From contig JAYMSP010000013.1 of assembly GCA_036897095.1 (NCBI GenBank), positions 1 to 64,000 of the forward strand: a stretch of 64,000 nucleotides of DNA, written 5' to 3'. The stretch is from Plantago elongata. Lineage: Eukaryota; Streptophyta; Magnoliopsida; Lamiales; Plantaginaceae. A model generated the notes under the pieces. It was not told where the DNA came from and did not search any database. It worked only from the letters and a program-made list of their open reading frames with translations. Of the stretch, positions 1-12,180 are shown piece after piece (positions within the stretch are counted from its first letter, which is position 1; each line of letters begins with the position of its first letter). Both the position numbers and the translations under genes were made by a program.

Positions 1-1
1 A

Positions 2-349
2 AATCTTATCACCTTAGGCGAAGTCGCGGTTGATCAGTCCAAAGCTTTCATTCAAACAACTTCGAACATAGCCCAAACGTACATAAGCGGAGGCACAAGA
101 GTACCAGCTGAAGGTTGTGTTGATGGACTAAAACATTCCATCTATAGCTTGGATCAATGTATGGTCTATTTTAGGTCTTTCAATAGAGGTGTGATTCACT
201 TCCTTAACACTGAGGCTGCTGGGGCTAGGACTGGTGTTAGTGATTGCGATGATGATTTTGGTGCTGGCGAACCTGGTGATCTTAAACAAGCCACCCAAAA
301 CGCGCGAGTAATTATTCAATCACTTTTAGTGATTATCACTAGTTTGTAA
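2..349 (+). CDS. PMEI family protein, copy 1 (5' end outside window)
   Basis: This is the 3' part of an invertase/pectin methylesterase inhibitor (PMEI) gene. The frame is open from base 2 to the TAA at 347-349 and gives 115 residues that align end to end with the intact copy at 4179-4685. Visible marks are the third conserved Cys (GCVDGLKH), the extra Cys in the LDQC motif, and the fourth Cys followed by acidic residues (DCDDDFG). The signal peptide and the N-terminal Cys hairpin lie left of the window. PMEI-domain proteins are four-helix bundles in the apoplast that inhibit either pectin methylesterase or acid invertase; which target applies cannot be told from sequence. No break is seen in the visible part, so it may be functional. 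It is the first of four tandem copies. Confidence 0.85.
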   Translation, partial: NLITLGEVAVDQSKAFIQTTSNIAQTYISGGTRVPAEGCVDGLKHSIYSLDQCMVYFRSFNRGVIHFLNTEAAGARTGVSDCDDDFGAGEPGDLKQATQNARVIIQSLLVIITSL

Positions 350-2040
350 TGAATCTATTCATATGATTATTTTGTATTGAGGCTAGTTGGCTACCTATGC
401 AAAATACAAATCTACACATATTTAAGGGACTCGGATTTTTCTTCCGCACGCAATTAAACAAAGTCTCATGAGAGACGGTCACTGTGTAGAGAAAGTCCAT
501 AATACCAATAAAATCATTCATGTTATTAATAAAAAAATCTATGTAGATACGGTTCATGATACGAATAAATTACAATTAAGTTGCGTCACCAATTTTGAGC
601 ACACAACACAAGTATCACATAATAAAGTAAGCAAATATGAGCTAGAAGGGATAGAATCAAATGATGAGGCACAACAAATGAAAATTAATTTTAAAAAAAG
701 CCTGAAATTCAAAGAAAGTAAACGAATTGAATAAGTGATACAAGTGACAAGCTCAAAATTCCGTATTCAAGAGGTCACGAGATAGATTTTCGAAATAGGT
801 GATTTATCCCTTGTATAAATATATTTAAAAATAGTTGAGTTGAATGTGTTTTTATACATAAGGGTATTTGAAACTAGCATCATTTTATAATTAAAGGGTT
901 TTACATAGGTTTTTTTTTTAATATTTGATGTCTATATGTATGTAAAAAAGAAGTGATATGTTTGAATTTTTTAAGTTTAATTGATTGGTTTTGATGTTAG
1001 TTGAGTGGTTATGATTGTTAGTTTGATTGAATAAGTAAAGATGAAGCAAGAGTAAAGTGTAAGAGAATGATGATTGTTAGTTGAGTTAATTTTCTTTTAT
1101 TGTAGAAGGTACAAAACATATTTTTTCAAACATTTTAACATATAAATAGTCAATTGTAAATGGATGCCAAAAAGAATGTGAATGTTCGGGAGTGTGTGTG
1201 AAAGGCCACTCTGAAATCTTCAGTTTCGTAAAATGTTAAATGTCGTCGACTCTGTTTTCTCAATTTTAATTCTTACCAAAAAGAACCTCATATGTTATAA
1301 TCATATTAAAAAATTCTACACTAAAATACAAAAAATGAAATTACACTATTTTATACCCGCACAGTCATGCTGGCTATCCAACACTATCTATTTATTTATT
1401 TATTTTTTATAAACTTCCCACTTTATATTTTGCGATCAATCATAATCAACTTTAACAATGAGTTTTTCTATAAATATATTGACTTTATACTTAATAGAAT
1501 TATATTATGAAAAGTACTAGTTTAAATTATCATTATCTAATTTCATTAAATATTTAATCATAATATTTTAAAAATAATTTATAGTTAAAATTGATTATGA
1601 TTTACCAGTCAAACTTAGAGTGGAAAATATTTAAAAGAATGAAGGTAGGACTACATTCTAATTAAAATTGAAAAGGAGTAAATAAGTTTTTCTTTCTTTA
1701 CATAGGAAATACATCCGAGATGTATAGTTTTCATTGTAAAAGCCAAATTTTGAAAAAGAAATAAGGTATAATCGTTTGTTATGGTGATTCCTGATATCAA
1801 ACTCAGAAAGAGGAAAGAGCCTTTTAAACTTCAAAGTATGGAGATTGTGCGAATATTCAAGATATATAATGTACGTACTTTTTTCTTGAATAAAGCATGT
1901 CTATTATAATTTGGACGATTTTCAAGTACCATTCATTCACAATCACAATAAATATTTATTCACAAATACTACTCTGAAAAAATTATATAAACGTGCAACC
2001 ATTGATAATTTGATTGGCATTGAAGAAAAACACAATAATC

Positions 2041-2481
2041 ATGTCTTTTTTCTACTCCCTCTTTCTTTTGGCTATGCTAACTTTTGCATCGTTTTGCCAC
2101 ACACATATGTTGATTTGGTTGGCGATGTTTGTGGCAAGTCACCAAATCCTGCTTTATGTAATCAAGCTTTGAGATCCGACCCCCGTTCTCGTGGAGCAAA
2201 TCTTATCACCTTAGACGAACTCGTGGTTGATCAGTCCAGAAGGTTGTGTTGATGGACTAAAATATTCCATCTATAACTTGGATCAATGTATGGGCTATTT
2301 CAGGTCTTTCAGTAGAGATCTGATTTTTTGGCTTAGCTCTAAGGCTTCTACGGCTGCGAGTGGTGCTAGTGATTGCGATGATGATTTTGGTGCTGCAGAA
2401 CCTGGTGATCTTAAACAAGCCACCCAAAAAGCGATCGAAATGATTGAATCAGTACTTTTAGTGATTATTCATAGTTTATAA
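2041..2481 (+). pseudogene. PMEI family pseudogene, copy 2
   Basis: This copy keeps the TATA box (about 1983-1990), the ATG and the signal-peptide codons of the intact copy at 4179, but it is broken in two ways. An additional AC dinucleotide near 2100 (CCACACACATATG against CTACACATATG) shifts the frame at the end of the signal peptide. A deletion of roughly 95 bp near 2236 removes the helix and loop between the VDQS motif and the GCVDGLK motif. The remaining 3' part still reads to the family C-terminus (DCDDDFGAAEPGD...). The product cannot be a normal secreted PMEI. An open frame from a TTG upstream of the TATA box is an accident of the shifted frame. Confidence 0.8.
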
Positions 2482-4120
2482 TGAATCTATTCATATGATT
2501 ATTTTGTATTGATGACTAGTTAGCTACCTATGCAAAATACAAATCTACACATATTTGAGGGACTTGAATTTTCTTTCCGCACGCAATTAAATAAAGTCTC
2601 ATGAGAGACGGTCTCTGTGTAGAGAAAGTCCATAATACCAATAAAATCACTCATGTTATTAATTATGAAATCTATGTAGAGACAGTTCATGATACTAATA
2701 AAGCACAATTTAGCTGCGTCACCAATTTTGAGCACACAACATAAGTATCACATAATAAAGTAAGCAAATATGAGCTAGAAGGGATAAAATAAGACGATGA
2801 GGGACAACAAATGGAAATTAATTTAAAAATAAAAAACCCAAAATCCAAAGAAAGTAAACGAATTGAACAAAGTGATACCAATGACAAGTTGAAAACCTCG
2901 TATTCAAGAGGTCACGAGATCGATTTCCGAAATAGGTGATTTATCCCTTGTATAAAGATATCATAAAAAGAGTAAAAAATAGTCGAGCTAAATTATTTTT
3001 ATACATAATGGTATTTGAAACTAGCATCATTTTATAATTCAAGGGTTTTACATAGGTTTTTTTTTAATATATGTGATGTCTAAGAATAAAGTTATGTATG
3101 TAAAAAAGAAGTGATATGTCTGAACTTTTGAGTTTAATTGATTGGTTTTGATGTGAGTTGATTGGTTATGATTGTTATTTTGATTGAATAAGTAAAGAGG
3201 AAGTAAGAGTAAAGTGTAAGTGAATGATGATTGTTAGTTGAGTTAATTTTCTTTTATTGTAGAAGGTACAAAACATATTTTTCGAAATATTGAACATATA
3301 AATAGTCAATTGTAAATGGATGCAAAAAAGGATGTGAATGTCTGGGAGTGTGTGTGAAAGGCCACTCTGAAATCTTAAGTTTTGTAAAATGTTAAATGTC
3401 CTCGATCCTGTTTTCTCAACCTTAATTTTTAGCAAAAAAACCTCATATGTTATAATCATATTATGAATTTCTTACACTCAAGTACAAAAAATGAAATTAC
3501 ACTGTAGTCGTGCTGGCTATTCAACACTATTTATTTACTTTTTTATAAACTTCCCACTTTACTATTTTGTGGTCAACCATAATCAACTTTAACAATGAGT
3601 TTTTCTATAAATATATTGACTTTATACTTAATATAATTATATTATGAAAAGTACTAGTTTAAATTATCATTACATAATTTCACTAAATATTTAATCATAA
3701 TATTTTAAGAATAATTTATAGTTAAAATTGATTATGATTTACCAGTCAAATTTAGAGTGGAAAAATTGTAAAAGAATGAAGGTAGGACTACGTTCTAATT
3801 AAAATTGAAAAAGATTAAATAAGTTTTGCTTTCTTTACATGGAAAATACACCCGAGATATATAGTTTTCATTGTAACAGACACATTTTGAAAAAGAAATA
3901 AGGTATAATCGTTTGTTATATATGGTAATTCCTGATATCAAACTGAGAAAGAGGAAAGAGCCTTTTAAGCTTCAAAGTATGGAGATTGTGCAGATATTCA
4001 AGATATACAATGTACGTACTTTCTTGAATAAAACATGTCTATCATAATTTGGACAATTTTCAAATACCATTCATTCACAATCACAATAAATATTTATTCC
4101 CAAATACTACTCTGAAATAG

Positions 4121-4130
4121 TTATATAAAC
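4121..4130 (+). promoter_or_regulatory. TATA box of PMEI copy 3
   Basis: TTATATAAAC lies about 50 bp before the ATG at 4179 and is conserved at the same distance in copies 2 (about 1983-1990) and 4 (about 6114-6122). Its position rules out the slightly longer in-frame TTG start at 4158 as the main start. Confidence 0.6.
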
Positions 4131-4178
4131 GTGCAACCATTGATAATTTGACCAGCATTGAAGAAAAACATAATAATC

Positions 4179-4685
4179 ATGTCTTCTTTCTACTCCCTCT
4201 TTCTTTTGGCTATGCTAACGCTTGCATCGTTTTGCTACACATATGCTGATTTGGTTGGCGATGTTTGTGGCAAATCACCAAATCCTGCTCTATGTAATCA
4301 AGCTTTGAGATCCGACCCCCGTTCTCGTGGAGCAAATCTTATCACCTTAGGCGAAGTCGCGGTTGATAAGTCCAAAGCTTTAATTCAAACAACTTCGAAC
4401 ATAGCCCAAAAGTACATAGGCGGAGGCACAAGAGTACCAGCTAAAGTTTGTGTTGATGGACTAAAACATTCCATCTATAACTTGGATCAATGTATAGGCT
4501 ATTTCAGGTCTTTCGATAGAGGTGTGATTCACTTCCTTAACACTGAGGCTTCTGGGGCTGCGGGTGGTGCTAGTGATTGCGATGATGATTTTGGTGCTGC
4601 AGAACCTGGTGATCTTAAACAAGCCACCCAAAACGCGATCGAAATGATTGTATCAGTACTTTTAGTGATTATTGATAGTTTATAA
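4179..4685 (+). CDS. PMEI family protein, copy 3 (intact)
   Basis: Single-exon gene for a 168-aa secreted PMEI-domain protein, within the usual 150-200 aa of the family. Residues 1-24 are a signal peptide (MSSFYSLFLLAML...). The mature N-terminus holds the Cys hairpin (VCGKSPNPALC), then RSDPRS and the helix ITLGEVAVDKS typical of the domain, CVDGLKHSIYNLDQC, and the acidic Cys motif DCDDDFG before a hydrophobic C-terminal helix. PMEI proteins form 1:1 complexes with pectin methylesterase or vacuolar/cell-wall invertase in the apoplast. The ATG at 4179 is chosen because it starts the signal peptide and lies 50 bp after the TATA box. It is the only complete, unbroken copy of the left array. 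Five PME genes lie downstream, so a PME target is plausible but not shown. Confidence 0.88.
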   Translation: MSSFYSLFLLAMLTLASFCYTYADLVGDVCGKSPNPALCNQALRSDPRSRGANLITLGEVAVDKSKALIQTTSNIAQKYIGGGTRVPAKVCVDGLKHSIYNLDQCIGYFRSFDRGVIHFLNTEASGAAGGASDCDDDFGAAEPGDLKQATQNAIEMIVSVLLVIIDSL

Positions 4686-6171
4686 TGAATCTATTTATAT
4701 GATTATTTTGTATTGATGGCTAGTTAGCTACCTATGCAAAATGCAAATCTACACATACTTGAGGACTTGAATTTTCTTTCCGCACGCAATTAAACAAAGT
4801 CTCATGAGAGACGATCTCTGTGTAGAAAAAGTCCGTAATACCAATAAAATCACTCATATTATTAATTGAAAAAACTATGTAGAGACAGTTCATGATACCA
4901 ATAAAGCACAATTAAGTTGCGTCACCAATTTTGAGCACACAACACAAGTATCATATAATAAAGTAAGCATAGTCGAGTTAAATGTGTTTTTATACATAAT
5001 GGTATTTGAAACTAGCATCATTTTATAATTCAAGGGTTTTACATCGGTTTTTTTTAATATATGTGATGTCTAAGAATAAAGTTATGTATGTAAAAAAGAA
5101 GTGATATGTCTGAATTTTTTAAGTTTAATTGATTTGTTTTGATGTTAGTTGATTGATTATGATTGTTAGTTTGATTGAATAAGTAAAGAGGAAGTAAGAG
5201 TAAAGTGTCAGAGAATGATGATTGTTAGTTGAGTTAATTTTATTTTATTGTAGAAGGTACAAAACATATTTTTCGAAATATTTGAACATATAAATAGTCA
5301 ATTGTAAATGGATGCAAAAAAGGATGTGAATGTCTGGGAGTGTGTGTGTAAGGCCACTCTGAAATCTTAAGTTTTGTAAAATGTTAAATGTCCTTGACCC
5401 TGTTTTCTCAACTTTAATTCTTAGCAAAAAAACCTCTTATGTTATAATCATATTATGAATTTATTACACTCAAGTACAAAAAATGAAATTACACTATAGT
5501 CATGCTGGCTATCCAACACTATTTATTTATTTATTTACTTTTTTATAAACTTCCCACTTCACAATTTTGCGGTCAACCATAATCAACTTTAACAATGAGT
5601 TTTTCTATTAATATATTGACTTTATACTTAATAGAATTATATTATGAAAAGTAATAGTTTAAATTATCATTATATAATTTCATTAAATTTTTAATCATAA
5701 TATTTTAAAAATAATTTATAGTTAAAATTGATTATGATTTACCAGTCAAATTTAGAGTGGAAAAATTGTAAAAGAATGAAGGTAGGACTACATTCTAATT
5801 AAAATTGAAAAAGAGTAAATAAGTTTTGCTTTCTTTACATGGAAAATATATCCGAGATATATAGTTTTCATTGTAAAAGCCACATTTTGAAAAAGAAATA
5901 AGGTATAATCGTTTGTTATGGTAATTCCTGATATCAAACTCAGAAAGAGGAAAGAGCCTTTTAATTCAAACTATGGAGATTGTGCGGATATTCAAGATAT
6001 ATAATGTACATACTTTTTGAATAAAGCATGTCTATCATAATTTGGACAATTTTCAAATACCATTCATTCACAATCACAATAAATATTTATTCCCAAATAC
6101 TACTCTGAAAATATTATATAAACGTGCAACCATTGATAATTTGATAGGCATTGAAGAAAAACACAATAATC

Positions 6172-6674
6172 ATGTCTTCTTTCTACTCCCTCTTTCTTTT
6201 GGCTATGCTAATGCTTGTCTCTTCTTGCCACACATATGCTGATTTGGTTGGCGATGTTTGTGGCAAGACACCAAAATTTGCTTTATGTAATCAAGCTTTG
6301 AGATCCGACCCCATTATCATGGAATAAATCTTATAGCATTAGGCGAAGTTGCTGTCGACCAGTCTAAAGCTTACATTCAAACAACTTTGAACATAGTAAA
6401 AGAGTACATAGGCGGAGGCACAGGAGTACCAGCCCAAGGTTGTTTTGATGGACTAAAAGAATCCATCCATAACTTGGATCAATGTATGAGTTATTTTAGG
6501 TCTTTCAATAGAGGTGTGATTCACTTCCTTAACACTCATGCTGCTGGGGTTAGAGGTGAAGTTAGTGATTGCGATGATGATTTTGGTGTTGCCGAACCTG
6601 GTGATCTTAAACAAGCCACCCGAAACGTGCTCGTAATGATTCAATCACTTTTACTGATTATTACTAGTTTGTAA
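6172..6674 (+). pseudogene. PMEI family pseudogene, copy 4
   Basis: From the ATG at 6172 this copy reads a full signal peptide, the Cys hairpin and LCNQALRSDP. One C is then missing from the CCCCC run found in copy 3 (near 6310). The frame shifts and stops a few codons later. Beyond that point the other frame is open and family-like to the TAA at 6672-6674 (VKEYIGGGTG, CFDGLKESIHNLDQC, DCDDDFGVAEPGD). A single 1-nt lesion therefore separates it from an intact gene. Either it is very young, or the deletion is a sequencing or assembly error in a C run. Confidence 0.75.
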
Positions 6675-7040
6675 TGAATATCGTTTTGCATAGATGGCTA
6701 CATATGCCATGGTGAATCTACACATATTTGAGGAAGTCAAATTTTAACTTGTATATGTTTTATTCGCAAGTATATATTGTAAATTAATTTTATATTTGTA
6801 AACGTGCAAACATATACAATTAAAAGTAATTTGATATCTTTGAGAAAATTTATGTTTTTGAATAATAGAAAAAAGAGACAAATTATTTTTTGGAACGATA
6901 GAACATGTCTTATTGATACCATAAAACATTGTACGTACATTTAAGGGCTGACTAGAAACGTCCATGCCCAAAACAATAAATAACGAAAAGACACGAGGAC
7001 TATGAAATCAAAAAAGTAACAAAGCTAATCTAATCTAAAG
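6675..7040. other. Intergenic, nothing recognised
   Basis: AT-rich DNA between the PMEI array and the LINE remnant. The short frames here are not conserved in anything else in the window. Confidence 0.5.
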
Positions 7041-8170
7041 TCGGGATCACTTCCGTAGATTTTCGGTTATGGCATCTCATGATCGTGATGTGAATGATCG
7101 ACCTAATTGCTTCCTGCATATCAAGAGTCTTGCCTTGAAAGATCTTCTCGTCCTTGCTTGCAAGATGTGGAACACGACTGCTTTCTCACCCTTTCCTCTT
7201 GCACGACGTCTCAACCAATCAATCAACAGTGGCCAAGTCATAATATGTTGCACACACAACCATATCAATCTGCCTCGAAAGATTTCATATGTTATCGGTC
7301 ATTGGAATAGTAAGTGATTAATTGACTCCGTTCTAGAACAAAAGCTGTAACATCCATCTGTAGAAATACCAAAGAAAGCAAGTTGACTTTAGTAGCAAGC
7401 CAACGATGTAAGGCCAACCAGAGTATGAAGATGGCATTTTGGTCGAGCCTGATAGCAGATAACCAGGTCGCACCAATCAACGGTAGGATGAGGGGCTCGT
7501 AGGAACTTGTAGATATCCCAAATGGAGAACTTCGGGGACCCCATTCGGGCAGCCCAACATTGTGAGCTGTGGAGTAGCTCACGGACCCGGAGGATAGCTT
7601 TCATAACCATGGAGCAACTCAGCGGAACTGCCCAATCATCCATATCTTGTGATTTTATATAATAACTATGTATCAATTGAACCCACAATGAATCCGCCTT
7701 GGTTTGGATCTTCCACATAAGCTTCGAAATAAGAGCCTGATTCCAAACCTTCAAGTCAATGATATTCAAACCACCACAATAACGAGGAGTACAAACCTGT
7801 TGCCATGAGACAAAAGCCTTGTGGTAATTCCCATCCTTGTCACTCCATAAGAAACGCCTGCATATACATTGGATATGCTCTATAACAGCTTTCGGAAATG
7901 GAAACACCTGGAGCCAATAAGTTATGATGGAGGTAATAACACTCTTGATCAACTGCCCTGCCAACATAGCTAAAAAGTCTCGTAGACCAGTGCTTTATTC
8001 GACTCAAAATGCAATCAAGGTGGGGTTTGTACTGCACAATGGTGATCCTACTATGGAAAAGTGTAACTCCCAAGTAGCGCACCGGCCGGAGGGAGCCAAT
8101 AAAGAACCCAGTACATGCTAATAGATGATGCATGTCCGGTAGTGACAGGCCACCAAAGGAAGACATTGGT
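7041..8170 (-). mobile_element. Decayed LINE (non-LTR) fragment: end of reverse transcriptase and zf-RVT region
   Basis: Read on the minus strand from about 8166 down, the peptides match the 3' end of a plant L1-type ORF2: the post-catalytic RT region (VRYLGVTLFHSR, then a W-rich thumb), the connection region (RRFLWSDKDG, GGLNIIDLKVWNQALI, LMWKI), and the zf-RVT-like domain (FSIWDIYKFLRAP, FILWLALHRWLATK). The pieces lie in different frames (8166-7840, 7967-7389, 7582-7292, 7268-7077), so several frameshifts separate them. The catalytic RT core and endonuclease are absent, as expected of a 5'-truncated insertion. No clear poly(A) tail or target-site duplication is seen. It is an old fossil fragment with no function implied. 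Confidence 0.75.
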
Positions 8171-10121
8171 CTTTGCGTGATACTAAATGGAAAAGATAAA
8201 TAAACTATAAATGTAGAAATTCTTGAGAGACACGATTTTGTCTCTAAATAGTGTATCTACGGAAGAATTTATTGTAGAAATAAAATAATTCATTAATATT
8301 AATCAAAATACATATTATCTCTAACTTGGTGTTTTTCATATTACAACAATACTTATTTCATAAAAAATATATACGTTTTAATTAATAACATAAACGATTT
8401 TAACAGTGATTGGTACGGTGGTATATACTGTGTTATCAATAAACAGTACAAGAATAAATTTGTCTGTTGTAATTTACTGACTAATTTGGTTATAAATTAA
8501 GTACATACAAACGGATTCGGTTTAGCAATTTACCGATTAATAAGGAAACCACCCGGTTAATAAGTGCCCAACCGTCCCAAATCATAATATTCCGGTAAAC
8601 TAGTTGTTATTCGTGGATAAAACACTAATTCCAAACTTTACCAAAAGTAGTTAAGTTTGATGAATTCTTATGATAGAAATTTATGGACGGTTGTACTCCA
8701 CTAGTATGTAATCTCATATACTCCCTAATTTGGATTAATCCAAAATCAACAAAATTAAATTTTGATTATAAATTCATCTCAAATTGAAACTATAAAATAT
8801 TCATGAAGTTGTCAAGTTCAGCGGTTTATAAGAAAACTGCCCGGTTCGGTTTTCAGCCAGTTAATATATACGTACCAATCGGCTCGGAAACATAAAATTT
8901 CAGGTTGAGCCGCGGCCAGTGGGCGCAGTTTTTAAACATTGATTTCACCATTTGCCAAATTTATTAAGTTTTTAATATAATGGATAGATTTCTTATGATT
9001 ATATCGTGTCGATTGATGGAAATCTATGAGTAGTAATCCACTAGAAGTCTAGAACGTTGAACTTCGATACTCTTTCAGATCTTTGGTTGGTCAATTGAAA
9101 CTTTTAACATAATTTAGAACCCTGCTAATTTAAATTACTTCAACTCAATCAATTGTAAATTCGATCAATCACTAATATTCAGTTAATTTTTCAACTTAAT
9201 GAACTTTCTTATAAAATCTTCGTTAGGTGAACGTGTAGCTTTTTAAACAAGCTAGCTGGTTTGAAAAACTAATAAAGTTAGCTTGTTGAAAAAAAAAGCT
9301 ACATGACAAGTTACCAGCTTACAACTACATTTTCAGCTAGTTTTACTAATCAGGATCGTAAGCTCTGACAAAACTTGCTGAAAAGGTAACTGGTAGATTG
9401 TCAGATAGTTTTTTTATAACAAGTTAACATGATTAGCTTCTCAACTAGCTTTTCAGCTAGTTTATTTAAAATTGACATGTTCAAGTAACAAGCTTTTTAT
9501 AAAAAAAGTTTATTCAACTAAAAAATTAGTTGTAAATAGGGGCATAATCTAGTAATTTAATTTTTCATTTTACGATCAACTAAATTTTATTTCTAATTAT
9601 CCACGCTCAAAGTTGTACTCTTTCACCACTAACTTTTCACCTTCATAATTATTTTTCTCTTATAAAAAATTCCAAATGTGATAAAATATTCGTTATAAGA
9701 ACGCACTGATTCTAAAAATAGTTAACTGATGTGATAAGCTAATAAAGTTAACTTGTTTAAAAAATTAATTAATTTTTCAGCTACCAGTTAATATTTTATG
9801 TTCTAATTAACTTCAACTAGTTAATTTTGTTAATGAGAACCATCGTGTAAATGAATGAATTCCTTTAGCAAAAAAGAAAAAATTCTATAAGGAAACTACG
9901 AAAGAAAATAATCTGGGTGTATATATACTTGACCAAGTGTATATACCGTACACATCAACATCGATCATGACGATACATTCATAATTTTCACATTTGGAAA
10001 TGTTTGCTAAACTCTTTCAATTCCCTTTATAAAGAGAAGAAGAAGAAGAACAAACAAACGAAGTCATGTAATCTAAATAGTCTCGTAGCAACCTAGTCAA
10101 TCAAGTGATTACTATATAGTC
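8171..10121. other. Long intergenic region with repeat-like AT-rich DNA
   Basis: No gene seen. Two textures stand out. At 8500-8930 there are several CCGGTT / CGGTTCGGTTT words. At 9230-9560 the motif AGCTAG or its variants and AACTAGCTTTT recur many times on both strands, giving many small inverted repeats, as in non-autonomous repeats. I cannot assign either to a family. The last 150 bp are the promoter of the PME gene, with TTTATAAA near 10026. Confidence 0.4.
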
Positions 10122-11511
10122 ATGTTCATAATCTTCCTTCTTTTCTCAGCCTCAAAGTTTGTTTTCTCCAGCGACAATGCTCTTATTCCACCTGACAAGT
10201 CCCAACTTAACTACTGGTTCAAGCAAAATGTAGCTCCGTTCGCATCCCGGAAATCAATGCTGGACTCGGCCCTTGTCACGGCAGAAGCTAGTCCCGAGGT
10301 TGTCAAAGTGAGACGCGATGGGAGAGGTAATTTCACTACCATAAGTGATGCCATCAAGAGTATCCCTGCTGGTAATAAGAAGCGGGTTATTGTGTCGATT
10401 GGACCGGGTAGATATTGGGAGAAGATCATGGTTGACATAAACAAGCCGTTTGTTACGTTTTATGGTGACCCGGAGAGTATGCCAACTCTGGTATTCGATG
10501 GAACTGCAACTAAGTACGGGACAGTGTCCAGTGCAACGTTGTTTGTTTACTCTGATTACTTCGTTGGGGTGAATCTGAGAGTCGTGGTTTGTATTGATCC
10601 ATCTTTGTGCATGTATGTTTTGAAAGTCTAAACAATATTCATGGTTGTTCTGTTGTTGTTGATTAGAACTCTGCGCGGAGAGGAGCTGGACAGGCGGTTG
10701 CCATGACAATACAAGGAGATATGGCTGCATTTTATAATTGCGAGTTCCATGGCTTCCAAGATACGCTATGCGACAACACAGGCAGGCATTTTTACAAAGA
10801 CTGCTACATTGAAGGAACGGTTGATTTCATCTTCGGTTCAGGGCAATCACTTTTCTTGGTAATATCCCGATTATCTATATTACTCTAGTTCCCTTCCGTA
10901 TGTTTCTAAACATAAAAGATCTGTAATTATATGTGTATGTGTCATATGTGTGAATAGAACACAACAGTTCATGTCATACCAGGAGATCGGACAACATTCA
11001 TCACAGCACAAGCCAGGGGGAGCAGTTCAAGGCCTAATGGTTATTCCCTAGTGCATTGCACGGTCACAGGCACGGGACGAACTGCATATCTTGGCCGAGC
11101 CTGGTACCCTTATGGAAGAGTAGTGTTTGCATACTCTAAATTAAGTAATGTTGTTAATCCGGAAGGATGGTTCAACAATCGGAAACCCAAAAATAACAAG
11201 TAAGTCACAATCCCAAGGATCCTGTTTCTAAGCATGCGCATATGTATCCATCTGATGATTAAACTGTTCACTGGTAAACTTTTATGCTCACTGATGTATT
11301 ATATTCAACTGAATGCAGAACTGTATACTTTGGAGAATACGAAAATACAGGACCAGGATCAGACTTGGTTAAGAGGGTGCAGTATACCAGGGAACTTAGT
11401 GATAAGGCTGCAGTGCCATTCTTGAAACTGGCATTCATCGATGCATCGACATGGCTGCTTCCTCCTCCGAAAGTTAACAGATCACGAATGATCCACGAGC
11501 AAAATGCCTAG
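10122..11511 (+). CDS. Pectin methylesterase, PPME1-like, without PMEI pro-domain (PME-1)
   Basis: Four exons: 10122-10586, 10667-10858, 10958-11199, 11319-11511; 363 aa. Residues 1-22 are a signal peptide, followed directly by the catalytic domain (CE8, right-handed parallel beta-helix) with no PMEI-like pro-domain, i.e. a type II PME of the PPME1 / Ole e 11 / Sal k 1 group. It would remove methyl esters from homogalacturonan in the cell wall. Motifs: GRYWEK (usual GTYKE; the Thr is replaced), QAVAM with the catalytic-site Gln, GFQDTL with Gln and the acid/base Asp, DFIFGSG with the nucleophile Asp, and LGRAWYP with Arg and Trp. Introns have phases 0, 0 and 2, the same positions as in the paralogs at 26837, 30654 and 33219. 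The extended C-terminus after LLPPPKV is unique to this copy. All key residues are present, so an active enzyme is expected. Confidence 0.9.
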
Positions 11512-12180
11512 CTACCCCATGCTGATACATCAACATCATATGAGTCAACCTGTTCTTGCCATAACAAAATGTCAACAGCTTTTGACAAAGATGCACTGTT
11601 ACCCATCCCTATATTATTTCTTTCATCATCAATTAAGATTGGTGGTGTTGACAGACTAGTGCTTATATGAGCTTAAGATTGATGGTATGTAATGGTGACG
11701 TTTTATCTACCAAATGATGGTTACAAAGTTGAAGTATGGGTCCAAGAATCATGACAATAGTGACAAGTGAACAACATCAAAATGTTGTTAGGTATATATC
11801 TCACGTCATCTTTTCTTTTTTTTATCTTATATCATTTTTTATCGACGTTGGTTAAGTCATTTGTATTTCATAGCCTCGTCAACAAGCCGGAGACACAATA
11901 ATCAAGAGGTCAGGGGCGTATTATTTCAGTCTCAACATAACACAAATCTCGGGGATTTGATCACAATCATCATACAGAATAATCGAGAATTGTGAATTGG
12001 ATGCAATTGACATAAATACAAAAGTACAGGGACTTAATTCAAGACAACAAAATCACTGGGTAAGAAGTATAAATGTAGCTCTTATAACATAAGAGCACGT
12101 AGTTTCGCATCTAATTCGAATTGAAACGAGTTCGTCTAACTCACGCTCCAATCGTTTGCATATCGGACATACTTAATTGT
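11512..12180. other. Intergenic, nothing recognised
   Basis: 3' flank of PME-1 and unassigned AT-rich DNA. Confidence 0.4.

Larger units (their letters stand above)
350..6674 (+). repeat. Direct tandem array of PMEI units with conserved spacers
   Basis: The gene-plus-spacer unit of about 2.0-2.2 kb is repeated head to tail; the gene copies end at 349, 2481, 4685 and 6674. The spacers 350-2040, 2482-4178 and 4686-6171 are alignable along most of their length and hold the same landmarks in the same order: a short palindromic GTCTC...GAGAC stretch about 120 bp past each stop, a GT-rich tract, a long AT-rich tract, and a promoter with TATATAAACGTGCAACCATT just before each ATG. I see no conserved reading frame in the spacers. 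The similarity of non-coding DNA argues for recent unequal crossing-over. Confidence 0.85.

Noticed and set aside
468-734. 88-codon frame in the first PMEI spacer, with internal similarity (VHNTNKI / VHDTNKL)
   Set aside because: The homologous stretches in the second and third spacers carry early stops, so the frame is not conserved; it is part of a non-coding spacer repeat.
8400-10100. LTR retrotransposon or other virus-like element
   Set aside because: No gag-pol-like protein, primer-binding site or paired long terminal repeats seen here or elsewhere in the window; only the LINE fragment and MITE-like pieces.
10254-10730. 158-codon minus-strand ORF
   Set aside because: Antisense of PME-1 exons and intron; not protein-like.
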